Assembly (NCBI GenBank): GCA_027485915.1
Contig: JAIXQA010000001.1
Span: forward strand, 62,001-126,000
Source of the DNA: Alphaproteobacteria bacterium
Lineage (GTDB): Bacteria > Pseudomonadota > Alphaproteobacteria > Caulobacterales > Aquidulcibacteraceae
Direction: 5' to 3'
DNA: 64,000 nucleotides
This document shows, piece after piece, positions 1 to 9,500 of this stretch. Position numbers and translations under genes: made by a program. Position 1 is the first letter of the stretch. Every line of letters begins with the position of its first letter. The notes under the pieces are model-generated. The model was not told the DNA's origin, searched no databases, and saw only the letters and a program-made list of their open reading frames with translations.

Positions 1-2
1 CC

Positions 3-272
3 AATTATAAAGAGGCCAATACCGCGTTTTGGCGACAGACCATTGTGCCCTTGGTGTCGAAGGCGGCAGCAGCTTTGGCGGCTTGGTTGAGCCCGTGGAG
101 TGATGGGCCGCTTTTGATCCAACCGGACTTAGACCACGTGCCTGCCTTGTCGGCCGAGCGTGAGGCCTTTTGGGCTCGCCTTGAGGCGACTTCCTTCCTG
201 ACCACGCAAGAAAAGCGCGCTTTGGCAGGTTTGGCACCTGCCGACTTGCCCGCACCTAATGGGGGTGCGTGA
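3..272 (+). CDS. GTA/phage portal protein, C-terminal fragment (truncated by window start)
   Basis: Open frame from window edge; '...ANTAFWRQTIVPLVSKAAAALAAWL...LTTQEKRALAGLAPADLP' resembles HK97-type portal C-termini; immediately upstream of protease and capsid genes. Confidence 0.75.
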   Translation, partial: NYKEANTAFWRQTIVPLVSKAAAALAAWLSPWSDGPLLIQPDLDHVPALSAEREAFWARLEATSFLTTQEKRALAGLAPADLPAPNGGA

Positions 273-535
273 TGAGCGATCTCAGCGTACCGGCCAGCTT
301 TCGCCAAGCGCCTGATTTCCGCGTGACTTTGGCGATCCTTATCACCCTTGTTCTGCAAGCGATTGCCGCCCTTCTATGGATTGGCGCGGCGGCCCAGCGC
401 CTTGATAATCTAGAAGCCGAGATCAAGCTGCAGCAGCCAATCCTCGAACGGATGGCGCGCATTGAAGCGCAAGTCGCCGCTGTCCACTCCAGCCTTGATC
501 GGATCGAAAACCACATTGATGCGGAGGTAAAATGA
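272..535 (+). CDS. Small GTA-cluster membrane protein (g3.5-like position)
   Basis: 88-aa ORF with one TM segment between portal and prohead protease; overlaps both neighbours. Confidence 0.55.
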   Translation: MSDLSVPASFRQAPDFRVTLAILITLVLQAIAALLWIGAAAQRLDNLEAEIKLQQPILERMARIEAQVAAVHSSLDRIENHIDAEVK

Positions 536-1023
536 CTGAGCCTCTGATCATCTCGGGTTATGCCAGTCTGTTCGGGATGCCGGATCTAGCTGGCGATGTG
601 GTTGAGCAGGGGGCGTTTCAAACCTCACTTCGCCGTCTGCCCGCCGCCTCCATCCGCATGCTCTACCAGCACGATCCCGATAGGCCAATTGGTCGGTGGG
701 TAGAGGCATTTGAAGACCCTGTAGGGCTTTGGATGCGTGGGCTGGTTGAGCCCAATCATCGTGACACCCAAAAGATCGCCGCCCTGATCCAGGCTGGCCT
801 TGCCGACGGTCTCTCGATTGGCTTTCGTACCTTGGCAGCCACGCCGCGCCCATCGGGTGGGCGCGTCCTAAAGACGATTGATTTGCGAGAAGTCTCAATC
901 GTCACCTTCCCAATGTTGCCCCGCGCCCGGTTCCGCGTGCGTGGCCTAACCCCTTCCATAAGGCCGTCAGAGCCTGCGGAACATACGCGTCGCGTTCAAC
1001 ACTCTGCCGCCCCTGCGGCTTAA
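532..1023 (+). CDS. HK97 family prohead protease (GTA g4-like)
   Basis: 'ISGYASLFGMPDLAGDVVEQGAF...MLYQHDPDRPIGRW...GLSIGFR' typical of prohead protease. Confidence 0.9.
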   Translation: MTEPLIISGYASLFGMPDLAGDVVEQGAFQTSLRRLPAASIRMLYQHDPDRPIGRWVEAFEDPVGLWMRGLVEPNHRDTQKIAALIQAGLADGLSIGFRTLAATPRPSGGRVLKTIDLREVSIVTFPMLPRARFRVRGLTPSIRPSEPAEHTRRVQHSAAPAA

Positions 1024-1034
1024 CGGAGAAGTCC

Positions 1035-2258
1035 ATGGAAACCAAAATGACCCAGTCGCCCGAAGTGCGGGCGGCTCAAAACGAGCTCATGTCTGCTTTT
1101 GAGGCCTTTCGGGCAGCCAATGACCAGAGGCTGGCTGAGATCGAACAAAAGTCCTCAGCCGATGTTTTGCTGGAAGAAAAGGTGGATCGCATTGATCGCA
1201 GCTTAACCCGCGCCCAGGCCAGCTTGGACCGGTTGTCACTGGCTGGCCTTCGCCCCGGCGCGCAACCAGGAATCGACCAAGAGCGACAAGAGGCTAAGGC
1301 TGCGTGGGCGGGCTTTATGCGTCGCGGCGAAGAAAGCGCTTTGGCGGCGATTGAGGCCAAATCCTTGTCTGTTGGCGTTGCGGCCGACGGTGGCCATGTA
1401 GCCCCGCCTGAAGTGCAGGCCACGATTGATCGCCGCATTATTGCATCCTCGCCCATGCGGCGCTTGGCTTCGATCCGGATAAGCTCGGCCAGTATCTTCC
1501 GCAAGCCAATTGCAGTTTCTGCGCCAGCTGTAGGTTGGGTTGCTGAGACCGGAACGCGCACCGAAACGGCGACGCCATCTTTAGACCTCCTATCCTTCCC
1601 AATGGGCGAGGTTTACGCCATGGCCGCGGCGACTCAAACGCTGCTCGATGATGCTTTGCTTGACATGGATCAATGGCTGGCCGGTGAGATCGCTGAAAGC
1701 TTTTCGAGCGCGGAAAGCCTCGCCTTCATCTCGGGCGATGGTGTAAACAAACCTAAGGGCCTGCTTGCCTATACAGCAGCACCAGATGCCTCTGCGACCT
1801 GGGGACAACTGGGCTATCTAGCCTCGGGCGTTGCTGGTGCGTTTCCAGCTGCCAATCCGGTCGATAAGTTGGTGGACCTCACTTATGCGCCGAGGACACC
1901 CTATCGGGCCAACGCGAGCTTCCTCATGAACCGCCGGACGGTTGGTTTGGTGCGGAAGTTTAAGGATTCTACCGGCCAATATATTTGGCAACCGTCCTTG
2001 GTCGCCGGCCAGCCTGCAACGCTCCTAGGCTTCCCAGTTGTGGAGTGTGAGGAGATGCCTGACGTCAGCGCGAGCGGTCTGGCTATCGCCTTTGGTGACT
2101 TCGAGAAGGGTTATTTGATCGTCGATCGTGCGGATGTGCGGGTCTTGCGGGATCCTTACACCAATAAGCCGTTCGTGATGTTCTATGTCACCAAGCGCCT
2201 CGGCGGTGGTGTGCAGAATTTCGACGCCATCAAGCTGCTCAAATTCACCGTCAACTAA
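1035..2258 (+). CDS. HK97 family major capsid protein (GTA g5-like)
   Basis: 407 aa; 'KGLLAY', 'FLMNRRTVGLVRKFKDSTGQYIWQPSL..G.P..LLGFPVVECEEMP' capsid motifs; follows the protease. Confidence 0.92.
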   Translation: METKMTQSPEVRAAQNELMSAFEAFRAANDQRLAEIEQKSSADVLLEEKVDRIDRSLTRAQASLDRLSLAGLRPGAQPGIDQERQEAKAAWAGFMRRGEESALAAIEAKSLSVGVAADGGHVAPPEVQATIDRRIIASSPMRRLASIRISSASIFRKPIAVSAPAVGWVAETGTRTETATPSLDLLSFPMGEVYAMAAATQTLLDDALLDMDQWLAGEIAESFSSAESLAFISGDGVNKPKGLLAYTAAPDASATWGQLGYLASGVAGAFPAANPVDKLVDLTYAPRTPYRANASFLMNRRTVGLVRKFKDSTGQYIWQPSLVAGQPATLLGFPVVECEEMPDVSASGLAIAFGDFEKGYLIVDRADVRVLRDPYTNKPFVMFYVTKRLGGGVQNFDAIKLLKFTVN

Positions 2259-2268
2259 GGCAAAGATC

Positions 2269-2793
2269 ATGGCCCTGGAAATTCTGATCCCCCCTGAGGG
2301 GGAACCTGTGTCCCTGTCAGACGTGCGCGCCTATCTCCGGATCGGTTCACAGGGCGATGATGCTCTGCTGGCGCTTGTCATCACTGCGGCTCGCGAAGTG
2401 TTTGAAGCGCGAACCGGGCTAGCGCTTCTTACACGACGGGTGCGTCAGAATTTCCTTGGGAGTTTATCGCCGGGATTCCTAATCCCGGCGGCGAACCCAG
2501 TGACGGAAGTACATGCCATCAAGACCATCCTGCCTACCGGGATCGCCGCAGAAGTAAGCAGCACGGTGGTTAGCCTGATGGACGGCAAATTTATCTTGAA
2601 CCAGCCGATGCGTGATCTCAGCATCGACTATCAAGCGGGATATCTCACCAGCTCGCTGGTGCCCAAAGCTCATCGCTTGGCGATTTTAGAAGCCGCTGCA
2701 GCCGCGATCGCCCGTCGCGATAACGATGGCTCTGTTCCAGCCACAGCCGACAAAGGCTTTTGGGATCAGGCGTTTCAAAAGGTGAAATTATGA
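2269..2793 (+). CDS. Head-tail connector/adaptor (phiE125 gp8-like, GTA g6-like)
   Basis: 'EPVSLSDVRAYLRIGSQGDDALLALVITAAREVFEARTGLAL' typical of gp6/gp8-like connectors; ATG at 2269. Confidence 0.85.
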   Translation: MALEILIPPEGEPVSLSDVRAYLRIGSQGDDALLALVITAAREVFEARTGLALLTRRVRQNFLGSLSPGFLIPAANPVTEVHAIKTILPTGIAAEVSSTVVSLMDGKFILNQPMRDLSIDYQAGYLTSSLVPKAHRLAILEAAAAAIARRDNDGSVPATADKGFWDQAFQKVKL

Positions 2794-3194
2794 CCGCGCT
2801 CGCCTGCCAGCAGGCGTTAGACGCCGTGTTTCGCTCTGATCCGTCCGTGCAAGCTGTCTTGGGCAATCCAGTTCGATTGGTCGACGCCCCAGCCAAGCTT
2901 ATTGCTTATCCTTTTGCGTTTTGGCGACGTTGGGAGACCAAGCCCCTCGACGCCTCACTGGTGCGAAGTGATGAGCATATTGCCACGTTGGAGGTGGTCT
3001 GTCGTCAAGCTGGGGCGGAGCTCGCGAGGGAGGCTGTTGCAGCCCTTGCCGCGGCGGCCACGCAAGCGAGACCCGATGCAGTCGGTGCCCGCATCGTCCT
3101 GATCTTGCCGCTCTATTGCGACGTGATGCGCAGCGCGGACGGTCGGTCTTGGTTCGGCCTTTTGCGCTTAAAAATTGTCGCCGACCATATCTGA
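2790..3194 (+). CDS. DUF3168 tail terminator protein (GTA g8-like)
   Basis: 134 aa; ATGA overlap with the preceding gene; DUF3168-like sequence. Confidence 0.75.
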   Translation: MTALACQQALDAVFRSDPSVQAVLGNPVRLVDAPAKLIAYPFAFWRRWETKPLDASLVRSDEHIATLEVVCRQAGAELAREAVAALAAAATQARPDAVGARIVLILPLYCDVMRSADGRSWFGLLRLKIVADHI

Positions 3195-3219
3195 AATTTT
3201 ATTCATTAAGGAGGCCGTT

Positions 3220-3636
3220 ATGGCAGGACAAGCGGGACGGGATGTCCTACTCAAAATATCTGATGGGGCCGCAACCCCGAATTTTGTGACGATTGCGGGA
3301 TTGCGCGCCAAAACCATCGCTCTGGCGGCAAAGTCGGTTGACGCTACATCCGCAGAAAGCCCAAACGCTTGGCGCGAACTTCTGGCGGGGGCAGGTTTGA
3401 AAGAAGCCAGCGTCACTGGCAGTGGTGTGTTCAAGGACGCGGCCTCAGATGCCTTAGTACGGGCGAGCTTTTTTGCACAAGATCGCCGAGTCTGGCGCCT
3501 AATTGTCCCAGACTTCGGCACGCTTGAGGGACCGTTTCAAATCGCCGCGCTTGAATATGGGGGTGCCCATGACGGCGAAGCGACTTTCTCGATGACGCTC
3601 GTTAGCGCCGGCGAACTAGGATTTGTTGCAGGATGA
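3220..3636 (+). CDS. Phage major tail tube protein, TP901-1 family (GTA g9-like)
   Basis: 'AGQAGRDVLLKISDG....FVTIAGLRAKTIALAAKSVDATSAES.NAWRELLAGAG' typical of GTA major tail protein; start ATG 3220 after AAGGAGG-like RBS. Confidence 0.88.
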   Translation: MAGQAGRDVLLKISDGAATPNFVTIAGLRAKTIALAAKSVDATSAESPNAWRELLAGAGLKEASVTGSGVFKDAASDALVRASFFAQDRRVWRLIVPDFGTLEGPFQIAALEYGGAHDGEATFSMTLVSAGELGFVAG

Positions 3637-3929
3637 GCGGGCTCATAAATGCTCCCCGCGGCGAGGCTGTCCTGCACATTGACGGCCGACCATTGATCCT
3701 TTGCTTGACGATGGGCGCTTTGGCACGGCTGGAAGCAGCCTTTGATGTCAAGAGTTTAGAGGCCCTTGAAGCCCGATTAGCCAATCTTTCTGGTCAGGAT
3801 ATTTTGATCATTATTTCGGCTTTATTGTGCGGCGAAACCTTAAGTCCCGCCGAATTAGCCAAGGCACAAATTCACCCGGCTGAGGCTGCAGAGGCCATTA
3901 CAAAAGCGTTTGAAAGGGCGGGGCCATGA
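3633..3929 (+). CDS. GTA gp10-like tail assembly chaperone
   Basis: 98 aa; 'NAPRGEAVLHIDGRPLILCLTMGALARLEAAF' typical of GTA_gp10 family; ATGA overlap. Confidence 0.8.
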   Translation: MSGLINAPRGEAVLHIDGRPLILCLTMGALARLEAAFDVKSLEALEARLANLSGQDILIIISALLCGETLSPAELAKAQIHPAEAAEAITKAFERAGP

Positions 3930-4135
3930 GCCTTTTGCCCTGGGCCCGCTTGCTCTATCAGGCTGGCAGCCTCGGCATTGCGCCATCGGCTTTCTGGCAG
4001 GTCTCCGTTGCTGAGTGGCGCGCTCTCGTAACTCCCGATCCAGCACTCGGCCAAGGCATGAGCCGCGCCAATTTGAACCAGCTGGCGCTTCGTTTCCCCG
4101 ATGAGGAGGTTCCATTAGATGACGTCAATGAATAA
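3926..4135 (+). CDS. Small phage tail assembly chaperone (GTA g10.1/DUF2376-like)
   Basis: 69 aa; 'PWARLLYQAGSLGIAPSAFWQVSVAEWRAL' typical; position between gp10 and the tape measure. Confidence 0.75.
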   Translation: MSLLPWARLLYQAGSLGIAPSAFWQVSVAEWRALVTPDPALGQGMSRANLNQLALRFPDEEVPLDDVNE

Positions 4136-4655
4136 AAATTCATTTGATGACGAGTTGCAACGTGCCGCCGATAGTCTCGACGGATTTGCTTCCGGTCCAG
4201 CCCAAGCTGCAGCAGACGCATTGGGGGACGCTTTTGCCAAAGCTGGCAAGCGTGTGTCGTCATCGCTCGCTGAGGCGGCGCGTAGCGGCGAACTTTCGTT
4301 ACGTAGCCTCGCTGCCAGCCTCGTTCGCGATTTGTCTAATCTGGCACTGGAGCGTTTTGTCACCCAGCCCCTACAAGCCGCCTTTTTGAAGGTTGTTCAA
4401 AGTCTTCCTCAAGCAGGGGCACGTGCGGATGGTGGACCTGTGACCTCCGGCGGAGCTTATTTGGTCGGAGAGCGCGGCCCAGAACTATTTGTCCCGACGG
4501 GGTCCGGACAGATTGTGCCCAACCAAGGTGTTCAGCCGATTTCGATCACAATCCATATGGCCCCCGGGAGTAATCTATCCGAGGTAAAGCGTTCCTCCAC
4601 GCAAGTGGCGGCCGCTTTAGCGCGGGCCGTGCAGCGCGGAGGCAGCCTTCTATGA
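4119..4655 (+). CDS. Short tail tape measure protein (GTA g11-like)
   Basis: 178 aa; C-terminal 'GARADGGPVTSGGAYLVGERGPELFVPTGSGQIVPN' is the classic tape-measure C-terminal motif. Confidence 0.85.
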   Translation: MTSMNKNSFDDELQRAADSLDGFASGPAQAAADALGDAFAKAGKRVSSSLAEAARSGELSLRSLAASLVRDLSNLALERFVTQPLQAAFLKVVQSLPQAGARADGGPVTSGGAYLVGERGPELFVPTGSGQIVPNQGVQPISITIHMAPGSNLSEVKRSSTQVAAALARAVQRGGSLL

Positions 4656-5284
4656 CCGCGTTTCACAATATTGGCTTTCCCCTGAAGCTTGCCCGAGGTG
4701 CCGTTGGCGGGCCGGAACGCGTGACTGAAGTGGTAGCCTTGGCCGATGGCCGAGAAATGCGCAACACGTGCCTGTCACGGTCACGACGGCGCTGGGATGT
4801 CGGCTCCGCCATTCGAAATTTGGATGATTTAGCCGAAATCACGGCCTTTTTTGAAGCCCGCCTCGGGCGCTTACACGGCTTTCGCTTTCGCGACCCAGCA
4901 GACCATAAAAGCTGTCGGCCTTCACAAACACCGGGACCATTCGATCAATTCTTAGGCACTGGGGATGGCGGCGAAACCGCGTTTCAATTGCAAAAGACCT
5001 ATAGTGATCATGCTGGCAGCGTTGTCCGTCCCATTCAATTGCCAGTTTTGGGAAGTGTGCGGGTTGGCGTTGGTGCGACCGAGCTACCAATGTCAGCTTT
5101 TTCCGTCGATGGTGAGACGGGGCGTTTAACCCTAGAGACCGCCCCAGCCGCCGGCCAGACTGTCCGGGCCGGGTATAGCTTTGATACCCCAGTGCGCTTT
5201 GACAGCGACCGGCTGGACATTGCCCATGATGCTTTCGAGGCCGGCCGGGTGATCTCATTGGCCTTGGTGGAGATCTTGGTATGA
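4652..5284 (+). CDS. DUF2460 distal tail protein (GTA g12-like)
   Basis: 'FHNIGFPLKLARGAVGGPERVTEVVALADGREMRN......RRWDVG....FFEARLGRLHGFRFRDPADHKS' hallmark of DUF2460. Confidence 0.92.
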   Translation: MTAFHNIGFPLKLARGAVGGPERVTEVVALADGREMRNTCLSRSRRRWDVGSAIRNLDDLAEITAFFEARLGRLHGFRFRDPADHKSCRPSQTPGPFDQFLGTGDGGETAFQLQKTYSDHAGSVVRPIQLPVLGSVRVGVGATELPMSAFSVDGETGRLTLETAPAAGQTVRAGYSFDTPVRFDSDRLDIAHDAFEAGRVISLALVEILV

Positions 5285-6162
5285 GGGCTCTACCACCAGC
5301 TTTAGAAGCCAAGTGGCGTGCAGGCGTGACCACACTGGCCCGTGGCTGGCGCTTGACCCGCAAAGACGGGCTTGTGGCTGCTGCAACCGAGCATGACCGT
5401 GACTTATTCGCGGCTGGTACCCTGTTTAAGGCCGCACTCAGCCTTGCTGAAAGCCCAGTAGAGGCAGAATTATCTCTGAGCCCGGGTCATGCTGCGTTAT
5501 CGGGCACGCTGTCTTTGGCTGGCGTGAGTGCCGATGACATCGAGCTGGGGCGGTGGGATCAGGCAAAGGTGGAGGCCTATCTCATCGACTGGCAAGCGCC
5601 GGAGCTTTGTCTGCCGCTTTGGTCCGGCTTTGTTCAGGCGATTATCTGCCAAAGTAGTAAGTTTGAACTGAATATTCAGACGCTTGAACCTGCCATGAAC
5701 CGCATGCTTGGGCGCTATTACACCCGTACATGTGACGCGATTTTGGGTGACGACCGCTGCGGCGTCGATCTGACTGAAGCCAGTTTTCACGCGCAAGCGA
5801 GCATCGTGTCGGTTGAAAGTGACCGCGCCCTAACGCTTAGTCTGACGCAAACCTTAGAGGTCGCGGCCTTAGCCGGCGGTGTCTTGCGGGTCACATCTGG
5901 TCGCGCTGCGGGTCTAGAGCGTGCTTTGCAACATGTCGAAGTGGTCGGTGGCCACCTGCTTGCCCTGTTGGCGCAACCAACACCGATTTGGCCCGCACCG
6001 GGCGATCAACTGACGCTTAGCCTTGGCTGTGACAAACGGTTTGAAACCTGCTGCACGCGCTTTGGCAATGGCATGAACTTTCGCGGTTTTCCGACGCTTC
6101 CCGGGGATTCTGCCATGGTCACAGGTCCCAGCTCTGCCAGCAATGCTGGAGGAAAGCGATGA
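5281..6162 (+). CDS. DUF2163 phage BR0599-like tail hub protein (GTA g13-like)
   Basis: 'TTLARGWRLTRKDG....TEHDRDL', '..CDKRFETCCTRFGNGMNFRGFPTLPG' hallmark of DUF2163/BR0599. Confidence 0.92.
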   Translation: MRALPPALEAKWRAGVTTLARGWRLTRKDGLVAAATEHDRDLFAAGTLFKAALSLAESPVEAELSLSPGHAALSGTLSLAGVSADDIELGRWDQAKVEAYLIDWQAPELCLPLWSGFVQAIICQSSKFELNIQTLEPAMNRMLGRYYTRTCDAILGDDRCGVDLTEASFHAQASIVSVESDRALTLSLTQTLEVAALAGGVLRVTSGRAAGLERALQHVEVVGGHLLALLAQPTPIWPAPGDQLTLSLGCDKRFETCCTRFGNGMNFRGFPTLPGDSAMVTGPSSASNAGGKR

Positions 6163-6596
6163 GATTAGAAGCCCTGCGCTTGGCGCGCCAATGGCTGGCT
6201 ACGCCCTTTGGTGAGGGTGCCAGCCAATGCGGTGTTGCGGTCGATTGTGTTGGATTGATTGAGGGCTTGGCGCGCGACCTCAATCTGACTTGCCCCTCGC
6301 GAACAGCTTTGAAACATGATCTTTTGGTGGCGGCGCAATCTTTCTTGCGGCCATGCGCTGAACCCAGCCCAGGATGTGTGATCTTGTTGGCGTACAAGGC
6401 GGGTGGGGCACCGGTCCATGCCGGCGTGATGGCCGAGGAAGGCCGCTTCATCCACGCCCATTGGACCACCGGCGTCGTCGAAAACCGATATGGGCGGTGG
6501 TTTAAGATGCGCACGACCCATGTGTTTGACTGGCCTGATCCGCCAACATCACCGCCGCCGCCAAGGCCAACAGGAGTTCACTCATGGCAACGCTGA
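6159..6596 (+). CDS. NlpC/P60-type cell-wall peptidase (GTA g14-like)
   Basis: 'ARQWLATPFGEGASQCGVAVDCVGLIEGL' Cys motif and 'PVHAGVMAEEGRFIHAH' His motif; conserved position. Confidence 0.85.
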   Translation: MRLEALRLARQWLATPFGEGASQCGVAVDCVGLIEGLARDLNLTCPSRTALKHDLLVAAQSFLRPCAEPSPGCVILLAYKAGGAPVHAGVMAEEGRFIHAHWTTGVVENRYGRWFKMRTTHVFDWPDPPTSPPPPRPTGVHSWQR

Positions 6597-9500
6597 TACT
6601 TTCCACGATTGGCTCCACTTTATTTGGACCAGTTGGTGGGGCTGTGGGCGCCGTGGCCGGCAATTCTATCGACCAAGCTCTAATTTCTAGCCTGACGCCC
6701 GCGCGTGCGCAGCCATCCCGTTTGTCCAGCCTCAAAGTACAGGGGAGTGGGGAAGGCGCGGCAATTCCTGTTGTATTTGGTCAAGCCCGTGTGACGGGCC
6801 ACGTAATTTGGGCCGCCCAGTTCAAAGAGCATAAAACAAAGCGCACCCTCGGTGGCAAAGGCGGACAACGTGTTGTTGAGCGCTACTATTCCATCAGTTT
6901 TGCGCTTGGACTTTGCGAAGGGCCAATTCAAGGCATTGGCCGAATTTGGATGAATGGCGAGTTGTTTGATCTAAGCCAAGTGAACTATCGTTTGTACCTT
7001 GGGGACGAAGATCAAGAGCCTGACCACCTTCTTGAGGCGATTGAGGGCTGTGACACCGCCCCAGCATTCCGCGGGATTGCCTATTTGGTGTTTGAAGATC
7101 TCCCAGTCACAGCCTTCAACGACCGAATTCCTAATATATCGGTTGAGATCATGGCCGCACCACCTGCCGAGCCTAATCGCCCGCGTCTCCAAGACCTAGC
7201 CCGCGGTGTTTGTTTGATACCCGGCGCGGGCGAATTTGCGTATGCGACAACACCGATCCAAACCATGTGGAAACCAGGCACGGCGCAGTCTGAAAACGTG
7301 CATGTGCAAAGTGCGCGCACCGACCTTTGTGTCTCCTTGGACAATTTGGCCCGCGATTTGCCCAATGTGGATCATGTCTCGCTGGTGGTGGCTTGGTTTG
7401 GGACTGACCTGCGGGCCGCGCAGTGTCGCATCGAACCCAGAGTCGATCAGCGCTATAAGCCAACCCGTCCCCGCGTCTGGCAAGTGGCTGGCGTGAGCCG
7501 TGGGAACGCCAATCTGGTATCCTCAGTTGATGGCAGACCTGCCTATGGCGGCACGCCCGACGATGTCAGCGTGATTGAAGCCATTTCTGAGCTCAAATCA
7601 CGGGGGTTTAAGGTCACTCTAAACCCGTTTGTGATGATGGATATTCCGGCCGGCAATGGGTTGCCCAATCCTGGTGGTGGCGTGGGCCAGCCGCCCTATC
7701 CTTGGCGGGGGCGCATCTCGTGTTTAGGCAATGCATCGCCAACAGATGCCCAAATTGCGGCGTTCTTTGGCACGGCTTCAGCGAACCACTTTAGTCTGCG
7801 AGGGCTAGAGCCCCTCTATTCAGGTCCGACGGAGTGGTCTTATCGCCGCTTCATCTTGCATCAAGCCCTGTTGGCCAAAGCTGCCGGAGGGGTAGATAGT
7901 TTCCTGATTGGGTCAGAGCTCATTGGGCTTACTCGTGCGCAATCTACGACAGGGCAATTCCCCGCTGTCGCAGCGCTTAAGGCCCTCGCAGCAGAGGTTC
8001 GCACACTTCTCGGGGCCGAGGTTGCCATAGGCTATGCGGCCGACTGGACCGAATATGGCGGTTATAATCCTCCGGGCAGCCAAGACCTTTATTTTCCACT
8101 CGATCCGCTCTGGGCTGATCCAAACTTGGACTTCATTGGACTCGACTGGTACCCGCCTCTGACCGATCGTCGCCCCGGCGAACCCGCGCCAGATTTTGCA
8201 GCGCTGCAAGCAGGCATTGAGAGTGGGGAAGGCTATGATTTTTATTATGCCAATGAGGCTGACCGCCTGAACCGCTCGCGCACACCCATAACTGACAGTG
8301 TCTATCAGGAGCCATGGGTTTGGCGCGCGAAGGATATTCGTAATTTCTGGAGCCAAACCCACTTTGAGCGTGTCGCTGGCCAGCGGCGGACGATGCCCAC
8401 GCCCTGGGTGCCACAATCCAAGCCCATCCGCTTGATGGAGATGGGCTTTCCAGCTGTAGATAAGGGGGCTAATCGGCCGAGTGTCTTCCCTGATCCTAAA
8501 TCTTCTGAGGCAGGCTTGCCCCCCTTTTCTACCGGGGCGCGTGATGATGGCGAACAGCGTCTCGCGCTTGAAGCAAGCTTAGCCTATTGGCGAGATCACA
8601 GCCCGGTTTCGTCGGTTGACGGGCGACCCATGATCTTATCGGAGCATGTCTTTCTGTGGACTTGGGATGCCCGTCCTTTTCCGCATTTTCCGCACTTGCA
8701 ATCTGTATGGGGTGATGGTGCGCATGCGGCAACAGGACATTGGTTGGCTGGCCGAGCCGGGATTTTGCCGGTGCGGGACCTATTGGCCGCAATAGCTGCT
8801 AAGGCGGGATTGGCACATCTGAAGTTGGAGGGGGTTTCTGGCTTCATTGAGGGTTATGTCGTCGAGACTCCGACAACCGCACGCGCCCTGATCGACTCAC
8901 TGTTGCAACCCTTGAGCTTAGAAGCGCACCCGAGGTTCGATGGGCTCTTGATTGAAGATGTTGGGTCAGCCGAAGCCCCGCACATACTGGCGTGCTCTGA
9001 TTTCCAATTGCGAGATGGTGCCGCGGACTTCTCACGGGTCCGGCAACCCCAAGAAGCCCCATCGCAGGTTCAAGTCACCACCTATGCCAGTGAGCGCGAT
9101 TTTGAGCCCGCAAGTTTCCTGGCCGAAGGGACAGGGGGAAGTGGGGTAACCCTTGCCGTGAATTTGCCCATGGTGCTGGACGCGGAAAGTCGGCAAACCA
9201 TCGCTGCCCGCCTCGCCGTATCGGCCCCGATTGAACGGATGCAGGGCAAATTGGCACCCTGCTGCGCTGCTTCTCTCCACGTCGGTGACCGGTTTCTATG
9301 GGAAGATGGCACCCTTTGGCGCGTGGATCGTCTTGAGGGTGCCTGGGCGCAAGAACTTATTGCGTCGCCTGCGCCAAACGCGCGGTCAAAGCCTTTGGCA
9401 AGCCATGCTGTTACGCCAAAGCCTCGAGTGCCTTGGACGGCTGCCGCCCCCGATTTAGTGGTGCTTGACCTGCCTGCACCTTTCACACAAACCCTAACGC

